A program made the position numbers and the translations under genes. Under the pieces are notes generated by a model, which searched no databases, was not told the origin of the DNA, and saw only the letters and a program-made list of their open reading frames with translations. This document shows, piece by piece, positions 15,908-24,508 of a stretch of DNA of 64,000 bases. How positions within the stretch are numbered: the stretch's first letter is position 1; each line of letters starts with the position of its first letter. Source of the DNA: Erythrobacter neustonensis (GTDB lineage: Bacteria; Pseudomonadota; Alphaproteobacteria; Sphingomonadales; Sphingomonadaceae); contig NZ_CP016033.1 in assembly GCF_001663175.1 (NCBI RefSeq), forward strand, positions 1,736,001-1,800,000, given 5' to 3'.

Positions 15908-18132
15908 ACCAGGCAGCGTCCCCTGCGACCGAAGTGCTGGTCGGGCATGTGGAACGGGTCACATTCCACAGTGACGAGAGCGGATTTTGTGTCCTGCGCG
16001 TCAAGGCCCGTGGCCATCGTGATCTGGTTACGACCGTGGGCCATGCTGCGATGATTTCAGCCGGGGAGTGGATCACCGCCTCCGGCGAGTGGGTCAATGA
16101 TCGCCACCACGGGCTCCAGTTCCGGGCCAGGTTTCTCAAGACATCGGAGCCCTCATCGATCGAAGGGATCGAGAAGTATCTGGGCTCGGGCATGATCCGG
16201 GGCATTGGGCCGGTCTATGCCAAACGCATGGTCAGGTTGTTCGGCAAGGATGTGTTTGACGTCATCGAGGCCAGTCCAGAGCGGTTGCGCGAGGTCGAAG
16301 GGATTGGTCCGAAGCGCGCTGCGAAGATCACTACCGCCTGGGCGGATCAGAAGGTTATTCGCGAGATCATGGTCTTTCTGCATAGCCATGGTGTCGGGAC
16401 AGCCCGAGCTGTGCGCATATTCAAGACCTATGGCGCCGATGCCGTCCAGGTGATGAGCGATAATCCCTATCGCCTGGCGCGCGACATTCGGGGCATCGGA
16501 TTCAGAACCGCCGACACCATTGCAGAGAAGCTCGGGATCGAGAAGACCGCCATGGTGCGGGTGAGGGCAGGGGTGTCCTTCGCGCTCACACAGGCGATGG
16601 GGGAGGGGCACTGCGGCCTGCCGGTGACAGACCTCAAGGAACTGACAGCCCGGCTTCTCGAAGTCGACAGCGCCTTGATCGAGACCGCGCTGGCGCTGGA
16701 ACTGGATGATGGCACGGTGGTCGCCGATAGTGTGGCTGGGCAGGCGTGCGTATTTCTGGGCGGCCTCTATCACGCCGAGAAGGTCATCGCTGCCCGGCTC
16801 CACGCCCTGATGGACGGACCCTTGCCCTGGTCGATGATCGATCCGGGCAAGGCACTGCCATGGATTGAGGGGCGCACGGGCCTGACTCTAGCCGCAAGCC
16901 AAAAGGAGGCTGTCACGCTGGCCCTGCAATCCAAACTCACCGTGATCACCGGCGGCCCTGGCGTTGGCAAAACCACCATCGTCAATGCGATCCTGCGGAT
17001 TGTCGCCGCCAAGGCGGTCAAGCTTTTGCTCTGTGCGCCCACAGGCCGGGCGGCCAAGCGGATGACCGAGGCGACGGGCATGGAGGCAAAGACCATTCAC
17101 CGCCTGCTTGAGTTTGATCCCAAGGCGTTCGGATTCAAGCGCAATGAGGAAAACCCGCTGTCATGTGATCTGCTGGTGGTCGACGAGAGCTCGATGGTCG
17201 ACGTGATGCTGATGCAGTCGCTGCTGAAGGCCGTGCCCGACACTGCCGCCGTGCTGATCGTCGGTGACATTGACCAGCTACCCTCGGTCGGGCCGGGGCA
17301 GGTCCTTGCCGACATCATCCAGTCCGGCGCAGTGCCGGTAGTCCGGTTGACCGAGGTGTTTCGCCAGGCCGCACAGAGCCGGATCATCACCACTGCCCAT
17401 CAGATCAACCAGGGCCGGAGCCCTGAATTGGGCAAGGTTGAAGGCGAGAGCGATTTCTATTTCGTGTCAGCCGCAGATCCCGAGCAGGCCGGGCTCAAGA
17501 TCATCGATCTTGTGGGCAAGCATATCCCCCGCAAATTCGGGTTCGACCCCGTGCGGGATGTTCAGGTCCTGTGCCCGATGAACCGCGGCGGGGTCGGCGC
17601 GCGCTCCCTCAACATCGAATTGCAGAAGGCGCTCAATCCCAATCCTTCCGCCAAGGTCGAGCGGTTCGGATGGAGCTTTGCCCCCGGCGACAAGGTGATG
17701 CAGATCGAGAATGATTACGACAAGGACGTGTTCAATGGGGACATCGGTTACATTCAGGCCATCGATTCCGAAGAGAGCGAGTTGACGGTCGATTTCGACG
17801 GCCGCGTGGTCACCTACCAGTTCGGAGAACTGGACACTCTGGTGCCAGCTTACGCCGCGACGATCCACAAGAGCCAGGGATCCGAATACCCAGCGGTCGT
17901 GATCCCGGTCATGACCCGGCATTACGCGATGCTGCAGCGAAACCTGCTCTACACCGGAGTCACCCGCGGCAAGAAGCTGGTGGTGCTGGTCGGCCAGCCC
18001 CGGGCCATCGCGATCGCCGTCAGAAATGCCGCGGGTCGCCGCCGCTGGTCCAAGCTCAACGAGTGGCTCGGGATGCCAACGCCAGGCTGTAGCCGCACCG
18101 CCGAGAAGCTGCGCGCTTCGCCAGACGGCTGA
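15904..18132 (+). CDS. recD2: RecD2-like ATP-dependent DNA helicase (SF1B)
   Basis: The 742-aa protein has an N-terminal OB-like region (VERVTFHSDESGFCVLRVK), tandem helix-hairpin-helix repeats (GIGPVYAKRMV, VEGIGPKRAAKI, IRGIGFRTADTI) and the SF1 helicase core: Walker A GGPGVGKTT (about residues 349-357), Walker B LLVVDESSMVD (about 421-431), GDIDQLPSVGPGQ, and the C-terminal motif YAATIHKSQGSEYPAV. RecD2 is a 5'-3' helicase working without RecBC, in repair or replication. Length and motifs are complete. It overlaps a DUF2786-like gene by 4 bp. Its place next to HigBA and pRiA4b genes is usual for sphingomonad islands. Confidence 0.9.
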   Translation: MNQAASPATEVLVGHVERVTFHSDESGFCVLRVKARGHRDLVTTVGHAAMISAGEWITASGEWVNDRHHGLQFRARFLKTSEPSSIEGIEKYLGSGMIRGIGPVYAKRMVRLFGKDVFDVIEASPERLREVEGIGPKRAAKITTAWADQKVIREIMVFLHSHGVGTARAVRIFKTYGADAVQVMSDNPYRLARDIRGIGFRTADTIAEKLGIEKTAMVRVRAGVSFALTQAMGEGHCGLPVTDLKELTARLLEVDSALIETALALELDDGTVVADSVAGQACVFLGGLYHAEKVIAARLHALMDGPLPWSMIDPGKALPWIEGRTGLTLAASQKEAVTLALQSKLTVITGGPGVGKTTIVNAILRIVAAKAVKLLLCAPTGRAAKRMTEATGMEAKTIHRLLEFDPKAFGFKRNEENPLSCDLLVVDESSMVDVMLMQSLLKAVPDTAAVLIVGDIDQLPSVGPGQVLADIIQSGAVPVVRLTEVFRQAAQSRIITTAHQINQGRSPELGKVEGESDFYFVSAADPEQAGLKIIDLVGKHIPRKFGFDPVRDVQVLCPMNRGGVGARSLNIELQKALNPNPSAKVERFGWSFAPGDKVMQIENDYDKDVFNGDIGYIQAIDSEESELTVDFDGRVVTYQFGELDTLVPAYAATIHKSQGSEYPAVVIPVMTRHYAMLQRNLLYTGVTRGKKLVVLVGQPRAIAIAVRNAAGRRRWSKLNEWLGMPTPGCSRTAEKLRASPDG

Positions 18133-18177
18133 CCCTCGGCCTGACCGCTCCGGGGGGAAGGATAACGGAGCCAGGCG

Positions 18178-18216
18178 CTATACGTCATTGACCTATGCGT
18201 CATTGACTTATATATG
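18178..18216 (+). promoter_or_regulatory. Promoter with two 15-bp tandem repeats (higBA operator)
   Basis: Two adjacent copies of CTAT(A/G)CGTCATTGAC lie at 18178-18192 and 18193-18207. They overlap a sigma-70-like promoter: TTGACC (18188-18193), a 17-base spacer, and TATATG (18211-18216). It is 55 bp before the toxin start. The repeats are the natural binding sites for the HigA-type antitoxin. Confidence 0.6.
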
Positions 18217-18270
18217 GTGCGCATTACAGCCAACTACCGTATATCCGTGTCCCAATAATGCACTGAGGCC

Positions 18271-18609
18271 ATGGCGACCTTGCAGACCGTTGTCGAACTT
18301 CCCGAGTTCCAACGGCGCGCCAAGGCCATCATGAGCGATGACGAACGCCTGAGCCTGATCAGCTTCATCGCGGCCAGCCCGGAGGCAGGGGTGTCGCTGG
18401 GCGGTGGACTGCGCAAGGTCCGGATCCCGCGCGAAGGTGGCGGCAAAAGCGGTGGCTACCGCACCATCTATGTGTTCGGCGGTCGGCATATGCCGATCTA
18501 CCTGATCACCGTCTTCGCCAAGAACGAGAAGGACAATCTCACCAGGGCCGAGCAGGCGGCAGCGGTTGAACTGAGCAGGGCCCTGATCGCGGCCTATGGA
18601 GATCGATGA
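18271..18609 (+). CDS. higB: RelE/HigB-type toxin
   Basis: The 112-aa basic protein reads VVELPEFQRRAKAIMSDDER near the N-terminus, GGLRKVRIPREGGGKSGGYRTIYVF in the centre and PIYLITVFAKNEKDNLTRAE after it. This is the RelE/HigB mRNA-interferase fold of the DUF/RelE group, in which the K/R residues on the central strands act on ribosome-bound mRNA. The toxin gene comes before the antitoxin gene and overlaps it by 1-4 bp, as in higBA. A promoter with tandem repeats lies just upstream. Confidence 0.8.
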   Translation: MATLQTVVELPEFQRRAKAIMSDDERLSLISFIAASPEAGVSLGGGLRKVRIPREGGGKSGGYRTIYVFGGRHMPIYLITVFAKNEKDNLTRAEQAAAVELSRALIAAYGDR

Positions 18610-18899
18610 TGAGCACGGCTTACGAGAGCATTATGCAGGGGCTGAACGAGGCGTTGGACCATGCCGAGGGCAAGGATGCCGGCGCGCGGCTGCACACCAT
18701 CGAAGTGCCGGTTGTGGATGTTGCGGCGATCCGGGCCCGGACAGGGCTGTCGCAAAGCGCGTTTGCTCGCAGCATCGGTGTCGCCAAGGGCACGTTGCTC
18801 AATTGGGAGCATGGCCGCAGGCAGCCGACCGGCCCGGCGCAGGTGCTGCTGGCGATGATCGCCCGCCGACCCTCGCTGGTCAGCGAGCTTCTGCGCTAA
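18606..18899 (+). CDS. higA: HigA-type XRE antitoxin
   Basis: The 97-aa protein has an N-terminal region for toxin binding (residues 1-40) and a C-terminal XRE helix-turn-helix: DVAAIRARTGLSQSAFARSIGVAKGTLLNWEHGRRQPTGPAQVLL (about 38-82). Start ATG 18606 or 18609; the first overlaps the toxin stop. It should neutralise the RelE-type toxin and repress the operon through the tandem repeats at 18178-18207. Confidence 0.85.
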   Translation: MMSTAYESIMQGLNEALDHAEGKDAGARLHTIEVPVVDVAAIRARTGLSQSAFARSIGVAKGTLLNWEHGRRQPTGPAQVLLAMIARRPSLVSELLR

Positions 18900-18978
18900 G
18901 GCCAGCGCAGAGCTGTTTGCGGGCGCTGCTGGTGCCCTCGAACTTGCGGGCGCCGCGATGCGGCGGCATCATTGCAGC

Positions 18979-19620
18979 ATGGCAAAGCACTTCGATCCCT
19001 ACGACTTCATCATCCGGCTCGACGCCCAGATCCTCGGGATCGAGCCGGTTATCAGCCGGTCGCTGGAATTGCCGCGCGACCTCAACTTCGCGCAATTGCA
19101 CGAGGTGCTGCAGGCGGCCTTTGGGTGGACCGACAGCCATTTGCACCAGTTCATCGTGGGCGGGCTGGTTATCGGCGCGCCTGAATACCTCGAAGAGGAT
19201 GTCGATGGCCCCCGGGTGATTGAGGCGACCGAGGTGCACCTGCGCGACCTGCGGTTTCCGTATGGGCGAGACGCGCAGCTCGAGATTCTCTATCAGTACG
19301 ATTTTGGCGACAACTGGCAGCACCGGCTGATCCTGAGCGAAGTGCCACCGGCGGAAGGCGTCAAATATCCCCGCTGCCTTGCCGGATCGCGGGCCTGTCC
19401 GCCGGAGGATGTCGGCGGAGACATCGGCTATGAAGCCTTCCTTGAGGCGTGGCGCGATCCTGATCACGAGGAGCATGCTGACAATCGGCGCTGGGCGGGA
19501 CGCAAGTTTGACCCGGAACGCTTTGATCTTGAGGCTGCGAACCGCGCGATTGCGCGAGCTTTGCGCTTGAGTCGCGGCGACTATCGGGCACGACAAATCG
19601 AGTCTATGGGGCCGCCATGA
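18979..19620 (+). CDS. Plasmid pRiA4b ORF-3 family protein
   Basis: The 213-aa protein matches the pRiA4b ORF-3 fold: IIRLDAQILGIEPVISRSLELP, then FAQLHEVLQAAFGWTDSHLHQF (about 36-57), LRDLRF, YQYDFGDNWQHRLIL (about 104-118), and YPRCLAGSRACPPEDVGG (about 127-144). The family is widespread on plasmids and islands and its biochemical function is not established. The start at 18979 fits the family N-terminus; an ATG at 18958 adds MRRHHCS. It follows HigBA by 80 bp. Confidence 0.85.
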   Translation: MAKHFDPYDFIIRLDAQILGIEPVISRSLELPRDLNFAQLHEVLQAAFGWTDSHLHQFIVGGLVIGAPEYLEEDVDGPRVIEATEVHLRDLRFPYGRDAQLEILYQYDFGDNWQHRLILSEVPPAEGVKYPRCLAGSRACPPEDVGGDIGYEAFLEAWRDPDHEEHADNRRWAGRKFDPERFDLEAANRAIARALRLSRGDYRARQIESMGPP

Positions 19621-19694
19621 TAGCAACCGTCGCACAATCACACTAGACACAGTTTACATGGACAGTTGTGGTTTTGCTATTTACATAATGTTTA

Positions 19695-19989
19695 TTATCT
19701 GTCTGATGGCGTGTGAGCGCCAGCTAGAATTGACACCCCTGCGCTAGATTGGGGGGTTTCCCACCTTTTGCAGCGGATTAGCTTTGTACCCAAGGTTTCG
19801 AGCTTGCTTTGCGGGAGCTGGTGGTTTGTCAGGATGTAGATGAATGCGGGCGGCTTGTGCTTTTTTGGAGTGGTGGTGACGAAGGTCTCAGAGAGCTTCG
19901 ATATCAGTGGACAAGCCTCGAGGTTGACCGATCAAATCGTGGGGTAAATCCAAGGGTAGCCGATAAGGTTTGGTATTCGTAAAACTCAC
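19695..19989 (-). pseudogene. Possible frameshifted coding remnant
   Basis: A minus-strand open stretch from 19931 to a TAA at 19695 encodes about 78 residues of normal-looking composition (e.g. TPKKHKPPAFIYILTNHQ, SKLETLGTKLIRCKRW). It is closed upstream by an in-frame TGA and has no start. Just upstream another frame, from a GTG at 19989, gives FTNTKPYRLPLDLPHDLIG and ends at 19888. Together they could be one protein of about 95 aa broken by a frameshift. No family recognised. The remainder of 19621-20219 holds nothing else except the att remnant. Confidence 0.3.
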
Positions 19990-20012
19990 CAATTCAATGC
20001 ACTAAGGATCAA

Positions 20013-20036
20013 GTTCGAATCCCTCCTGCTCCGCCA
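20013..20036 (+). other. tRNA 3'-end remnant (attR of the island)
   Basis: The bases parse exactly as a tRNA 3' end: G53, T-loop TTCGAAT, T-stem strand CCCTC, acceptor strand CTGCTCC, discriminator G and CCA. The five bases before the T-loop do not pair with CCCTC (GAGGG would be needed), so the rest of the tRNA is absent. The intact tRNA should have acceptor 5' strand GGAGCAG. Discriminator G would suit a serine or aspartate tRNA; I cannot decide which. Confidence 0.75.
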
Positions 20037-20219
20037 CCGGCCCTCGCGAATATCGCCGAACAGTCCGGTCGACGCGCCGGTCGCCTGATCGCTTCCCCGG
20101 TCGATCCTGTGCGTGGCCCGATGGCCCCCGACAGCGTGATGCAGGGCGGAACACTGTCCAGCCGCGTCACAATCGCACGTCCGCCTGAAAATATTTGATT
20201 GTGCGGCGCGGGTGTCCTT

Positions 20220-23200
20220 ATGGCTTGGGCAGAACAAAGGGGCTTCATCTTGCAGACCGCGCACACCAGTCAGAATGTCCGGGCTTCCTTCACGCGCCGA
20301 TCCATCCTGGGTGCGGTGCTGGGTGTGGCCTTTTTTGTCCTCACCGCATGCGCCGCCTACTTTAACATCACCACCATGCGGGACAGCGACGAACGCATCC
20401 GCAACACGCACGAAGTGCTGGCGGCGCTCGATGGGCTGGTCGCGGCGATGCTCAACGTCGAGACGGGGCAGCGTGGTTATGCGCTCACCGGGAACGAACG
20501 CTATCTCGAACCCTATTACGAGGGCATTGCCGCAGCGCAGAGAAACCTCGCCTCGCTGGAGACCCTGACCAAGGGCAGCGCCGAAAAGGCGCGGAAGCTG
20601 GAAGCGTTGCGGTCCGCGACCGAGCGCAAGATGCGCATTGCGGAAACCTCGATTGCCGCCCGGCGCGAGCAGGGCATTTCCGCCGTCATCGCGCAAATGG
20701 ACAGCGATAGCGGCAGGATCGCGATGGACCTCGTCCGGCAGCGATCGGACGCCATGATCCAGCAGGAGGAAAGTGAGCGCGAGGAGCGTATCGCAGCGCT
20801 TGAGACTGCGACGGATCTCGCCGTCCTGACCGCGCTGGTCGTCAGCCTCATCGGCACGGTGCTTACGATCGCGATTTTCGTGATGGTATCGCGGAGCAAT
20901 CGCAGCCGCGAGCGCGAGCGCTGGATCAAGACCGCGCAGGTCGAGCTCAGCGAAGCGATCCGCGGCGACAAGACCGTTGCGGAAGTTTCGTCGATCGTGC
21001 TCGCCTTCCTGTCCGAACGCACGGCCGCAAACGCCGGCGCGCTGTTCAAGGGCGAGTTCGGGACGTTCAATCGCATGGCCGTGTTCGGGATCGCCGATCA
21101 GTCGTCGGTCCCGGCGTCCTTCGGCATGAACGAAGGGCTGCTTGGAAAGGTGGCGACCGATGCCCGGTCGACGACATTGAGCGACATTCCCGAAGGTTAT
21201 CTCAAGATCGGATCGGCGCTGGGCAACGATCAGCCGCGGCACCTGGTCGTCGCGCCGTTCTTCTACGAGGGCGAAGTCAACGGGATCGTCGAACTCGGCT
21301 ATTTCAGGGACATCGACCCGCTGGTTCACGACCTGCTCGATGCGATCGCGGGATCGGTTGGCGTCGCGCTTCGTTCGGCGCGGTTCCGGGAGCGGTTGCA
21401 GGAAGCCTTGGAAGATACCCAGCGGCAGGCCGGCGAACTGCAGGCGCAGGGCGAGGAATTGCGCGTCAGCAACGAGGAGCTCGAAGAACAGGGCAACGCG
21501 CTGAAGGAAACGCAGGCGCGGCTTGAACTTCAGCAGGTCGAACTGGAGCAAACCAACAGCCAGCTCGAGGAACAGGCCCAGACGCTTGAGGCCCAACGCG
21601 ACGAGCTGTCGCGTGCGGCAGCAACGCTGGAGGCCAAGGCGCAGGAACTTGAGCAGGCAAGCCAGTACAAGTCGGACTTTCTTGCGAACATGAGCCACGA
21701 ATTGCGCACACCGCTCAATTCGCTGCTGATCCTGTCCAAGCTGCTCGGCGACAATCCCAAGGGCAACCTTTCGGCCGAGCAGGTGAAATTTGCCCGCACC
21801 ATCGAATCCTCGGGCAATGATCTGCTGACGCTGATCAACGATATTCTCGACCTGTCGAAGATCGAGGCAGGGCACGTGACCATCGAGCCCGCTCCGGTTG
21901 CGCCCCATCGTCTGGCATCCGATCTGCGCAAGGTGTTCGAACCCTTGGCGCAGCAACGCGGGCTCAATCTTGTCGTCGATGTCGAGCAGGATATGCCCGC
22001 CTCGTTCGAAACCGACCGGATGCGGCTCGAACAGGTGCTGAAGAACCTCCTGTCGAACGCGATCAAGTTCACCGAACAGGGCAGTGTGACGCTGCGCATT
22101 GCCAGGGCCGGGAAGGGCGCGCTCGAATTCAGGGTGATCGACACCGGCATCGGCATTGCCGAAGCCCAGCGCGAAACCATTTTCGAGGCGTTCCGCCAGG
22201 CCGACGGCACGATCAGTCGCAGGTTCGGGGGAACCGGGCTCGGCCTGTCGATCTCGCGCGAGCTGGTTCGGTTGCTGGGCGGAACAATCCGCCTCGAAAG
22301 CCAGCCCGGCCAAGGCAGCACCTTCATCGTCACCCTGCCCGAAGCCTATGACGCTGCCGTGGTCAGGACGCGCGATCCGGTGCCGGCCCGCGCCGTGGCA
22401 GCGGCCGAATTTGCCGCGCCGCAACCGGCTGCCGCGCCGAGTGCTGCGCGGCCCGCACCGCAGATCGTCGAGGACGACCGCCGCGACCTGTCGGACGGCA
22501 AGCAGGTGCTGCTGGTGATCGAGGATGACCCCGTCTTTGCCGGGATCGTGTCCGATCTCGCGCGCGAGATGGGCTTCCAGTGCATCGTCGCCGGAACCGC
22601 CGGCGAAGCGATCGAACTGGCGGGCGAATATCAACCCAATGCGATCGTTCTGGACATCGGTCTGCCCGACCAGTCCGGTCTTACGGTCCTCGACCGGCTG
22701 AAGCATGACGAGAAGACGCGGCACATCCCGATCCACGTCGTTTCCGGGTCCGATCAGATCCAGACCGCGCTGGCCCTTGGCGCTGTCGGCTTCCTCGAAA
22801 AGCCCGCCCCGCGCGAACGGCTTGCCGAAGTGCTCGCCGAATTGCAGGACAAGCTGGCAGCACGGGTGCGCCGGGTGCTGATCGTCGAGGACGACGAGGT
22901 CCAGCGCGATGCGGTCAGCCAGTTGCTGTCGTCGCAGGATGTCGAAACCGTCGGCGTCGGCACCGCGGCCGAATGCCTGAGCGAACTGCGCGGTGGGCAT
23001 TACGACTGCATGGTGCTCGACCTTACCCTGCCCGATGCTTCGGGCTTCTCGCTGCTCGAAGAATTGAGCGCCGACGAAACCCGCGCATTTCCGCCGGTTA
23101 TCGTCTACACCGGGCGCGATCTTTCGCCCGAGGAAGAACAGCGCCTGCGCCGCTATTCCAGCTCGATCATCATCAAGGGCGCCAAGTCACCCGAACGTCT

Positions 23201-23687
23201 GCTCGACGAGGTTTCGCTGTTCCTGCACCGGGTCGTCTCCGACCTGCCGCACGAACAGCGGCAAATGATCGAGAAGGCGCGCCACCGCGATGCCGCGCTG
23301 GAAGGACGGCGGATCCTGATCGTCGAAGACGATGTACGCAATGTCTACTCGCTCACCAGCATCCTCGAACCGCGCGGCGCGCTCACCCGGATCGCGCGCA
23401 ACGGGCAAGAGGCGCTCGATGCGCTGGCAGAAGCGGCGGCCGACCCTGCCAAGGCGATCGACCTGGTACTGATGGATGTGATGATGCCGGTGATGGACGG
23501 GTTGACGGCGGCAAGCGCGATCCGCGCCGAACCGCAATGGAAAAAGCTGCCGATCATCATGCTCACCGCAAAGGCGATGCCCGACGACCAGAAGAAATGC
23601 ATCGACGCGGGCGCGAACGATTACATGGCCAAGCCGCTCGATGTCGACAAGCTGCTGTCCCTCGTCCGGGTCTGGATGCCGCGATGA
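20220..23687 (+). CDS. Hybrid sensor histidine kinase (CHASE3-GAF-HisKA-HATPase-REC x3)
   Basis: The 1155-aa membrane kinase has: TM1 (about 28-48); a periplasmic CHASE3-type sensor with the LNVETGQRGYALTGNERYLEPY signature; TM2 (about 198-220); a GAF-like domain (about 240-390); a long Q/E-rich coiled coil (about 395-480); HisKA with H493 in NMSHELRTPLNSLL; HATPase_c ending GGTGLGLSISRELV; then three receiver domains (about 765-875, 885-995 and 1025-1150; last one LVLMDVMMPVMDG). It is a phosphorelay kinase with unknown signal. Its stop overlaps the CheR gene (ATGA), starting a four-gene operon. ATG 20220 is chosen; TTG 20199 is also in frame. Confidence 0.9.
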   Translation: MAWAEQRGFILQTAHTSQNVRASFTRRSILGAVLGVAFFVLTACAAYFNITTMRDSDERIRNTHEVLAALDGLVAAMLNVETGQRGYALTGNERYLEPYYEGIAAAQRNLASLETLTKGSAEKARKLEALRSATERKMRIAETSIAARREQGISAVIAQMDSDSGRIAMDLVRQRSDAMIQQEESEREERIAALETATDLAVLTALVVSLIGTVLTIAIFVMVSRSNRSRERERWIKTAQVELSEAIRGDKTVAEVSSIVLAFLSERTAANAGALFKGEFGTFNRMAVFGIADQSSVPASFGMNEGLLGKVATDARSTTLSDIPEGYLKIGSALGNDQPRHLVVAPFFYEGEVNGIVELGYFRDIDPLVHDLLDAIAGSVGVALRSARFRERLQEALEDTQRQAGELQAQGEELRVSNEELEEQGNALKETQARLELQQVELEQTNSQLEEQAQTLEAQRDELSRAAATLEAKAQELEQASQYKSDFLANMSHELRTPLNSLLILSKLLGDNPKGNLSAEQVKFARTIESSGNDLLTLINDILDLSKIEAGHVTIEPAPVAPHRLASDLRKVFEPLAQQRGLNLVVDVEQDMPASFETDRMRLEQVLKNLLSNAIKFTEQGSVTLRIARAGKGALEFRVIDTGIGIAEAQRETIFEAFRQADGTISRRFGGTGLGLSISRELVRLLGGTIRLESQPGQGSTFIVTLPEAYDAAVVRTRDPVPARAVAAAEFAAPQPAAAPSAARPAPQIVEDDRRDLSDGKQVLLVIEDDPVFAGIVSDLAREMGFQCIVAGTAGEAIELAGEYQPNAIVLDIGLPDQSGLTVLDRLKHDEKTRHIPIHVVSGSDQIQTALALGAVGFLEKPAPRERLAEVLAELQDKLAARVRRVLIVEDDEVQRDAVSQLLSSQDVETVGVGTAAECLSELRGGHYDCMVLDLTLPDASGFSLLEELSADETRAFPPVIVYTGRDLSPEEEQRLRRYSSSIIIKGAKSPERLLDEVSLFLHRVVSDLPHEQRQMIEKARHRDAALEGRRILIVEDDVRNVYSLTSILEPRGALTRIARNGQEALDALAEAAADPAKAIDLVLMDVMMPVMDGLTAASAIRAEPQWKKLPIIMLTAKAMPDDQKKCIDAGANDYMAKPLDVDKLLSLVRVWMPR

Positions 23688-24508
23688 GCGAGAGCATCGA
23701 GGACATCGAGATCCGGCTGCTGCTGGATGCGGTCTATCACCACTATCACTACGATTTCCGGCATTACGCCAAGGCGTCGATCAAGCGGCGTCTGCTGCAG
23801 GCACGCGCGCAGTGGGGGTATGACAGCATCTCGCAAATGCAGGCGGAGGTTCTGCGCGATGAAACCATGCTGCCACGGCTGCTCAACTATCTGACCGTGC
23901 AGGTCAGCGAGATGTTCCGCGATCCGTCCTATTTTCGCAGCATACGCGAAAAGGTCGTCCCGCACCTGCGCACATACCCATCGCTCAAGGTCTGGGTCGC
24001 CGGTTGCAGCCGGGGCGAGGAACTCTATTCGCTGGCGATCCTGTTCCACGAGGAAGGCCTTGCCGACCGCACGATCTTCTATGCAACGGACATCAATCCC
24101 GCCGCCTTGCGGGCGGCGCAGGCGGGCATCTTCCCGCTCGACCGGATGCAGCTGTTCACCGAGAACCACCGGTTGTCGGGCGGCCATTCGTCCCTGTCCA
24201 AATATTACACCGCCGATTACGACCGGGCGGTCTTCGACAAGTCCCTGCGCGAACGCGCCGTCTTTTCCGACCACAGTCTGGTGACCGACGCCGCATTCGG
24301 CGAGATGCATCTGGTCAGTTGCCGTAACGTCCTGATCTATTTCAACCGCGACCTTCAGGACCGCAGCGTCGGCCTGTTCGGCGAATCGCTGGTGCGCGAC
24401 GGGTTCCTTGGAATCGGCTCGAAGGAAAGTCTGCGCTTTTCGCCGCATGCCGATCTCTTCACCGAATTCGACCGCGCGGAACGCATCTACCGGAGAAACG
24501 CGCAATGA
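23684..24508 (+). CDS. CheR-type protein-glutamate methyltransferase
   Basis: The 274-aa protein matches CheR: an N-terminal helical domain (DFRHYAKASIKRRL), LLNYLTVQVSEMFRDPSYFRSIR, the SAM-binding VWVAGCSRGEELYSLAILF, IFYATDINPAALRAAQ, and HLVSCRNVLIYFNRDLQ. CheR transfers methyl groups from SAM to glutamates of chemoreceptors or related sensors. No chemoreceptor or CheA is here, so its target is probably the hybrid kinase or a partner in this operon, as proposed for other kinase-CheR-CheB clusters. It overlaps both neighbours by 4 bp. Confidence 0.9.
   Translation: MSESIEDIEIRLLLDAVYHHYHYDFRHYAKASIKRRLLQARAQWGYDSISQMQAEVLRDETMLPRLLNYLTVQVSEMFRDPSYFRSIREKVVPHLRTYPSLKVWVAGCSRGEELYSLAILFHEEGLADRTIFYATDINPAALRAAQAGIFPLDRMQLFTENHRLSGGHSSLSKYYTADYDRAVFDKSLRERAVFSDHSLVTDAAFGEMHLVSCRNVLIYFNRDLQDRSVGLFGESLVRDGFLGIGSKESLRFSPHADLFTEFDRAERIYRRNAQ

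Larger units (their letters stand above)
1..20036. mobile_element. Genomic island (right-hand part), tRNA-integrated
   Basis: Seen: this stretch holds two recombinases, two toxin-antitoxin loci, a phage-resistance gene, several truncated genes, a decayed duplication and an AT-rich patch. The DNA after 20.2 kb is compact operons of metabolic and signalling genes. The transition coincides with a 24-base tRNA 3' end at 20013-20036 with no tRNA body in front of it. Known: integrative elements that insert in tRNA 3' ends leave such a copy at the distal end. Inference: the intact tRNA and the left end lie outside the window to the left. The mosaic content suggests layered insertions rather than one functional element; no conjugation genes are visible here. 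Confidence 0.7.

Noticed and set aside
20007..20036. Complete tRNA gene
   Set aside because: Only the T-loop and 3' acceptor are present; no D-arm, anticodon arm or 5' acceptor strand precedes them.
19986..23000. 1004-residue open frame antisense to the hybrid kinase
   Set aside because: Long antisense frames are expected in high-GC codon-biased DNA; the plus-strand kinase has complete domains, and the antisense product has no recognisable domain.
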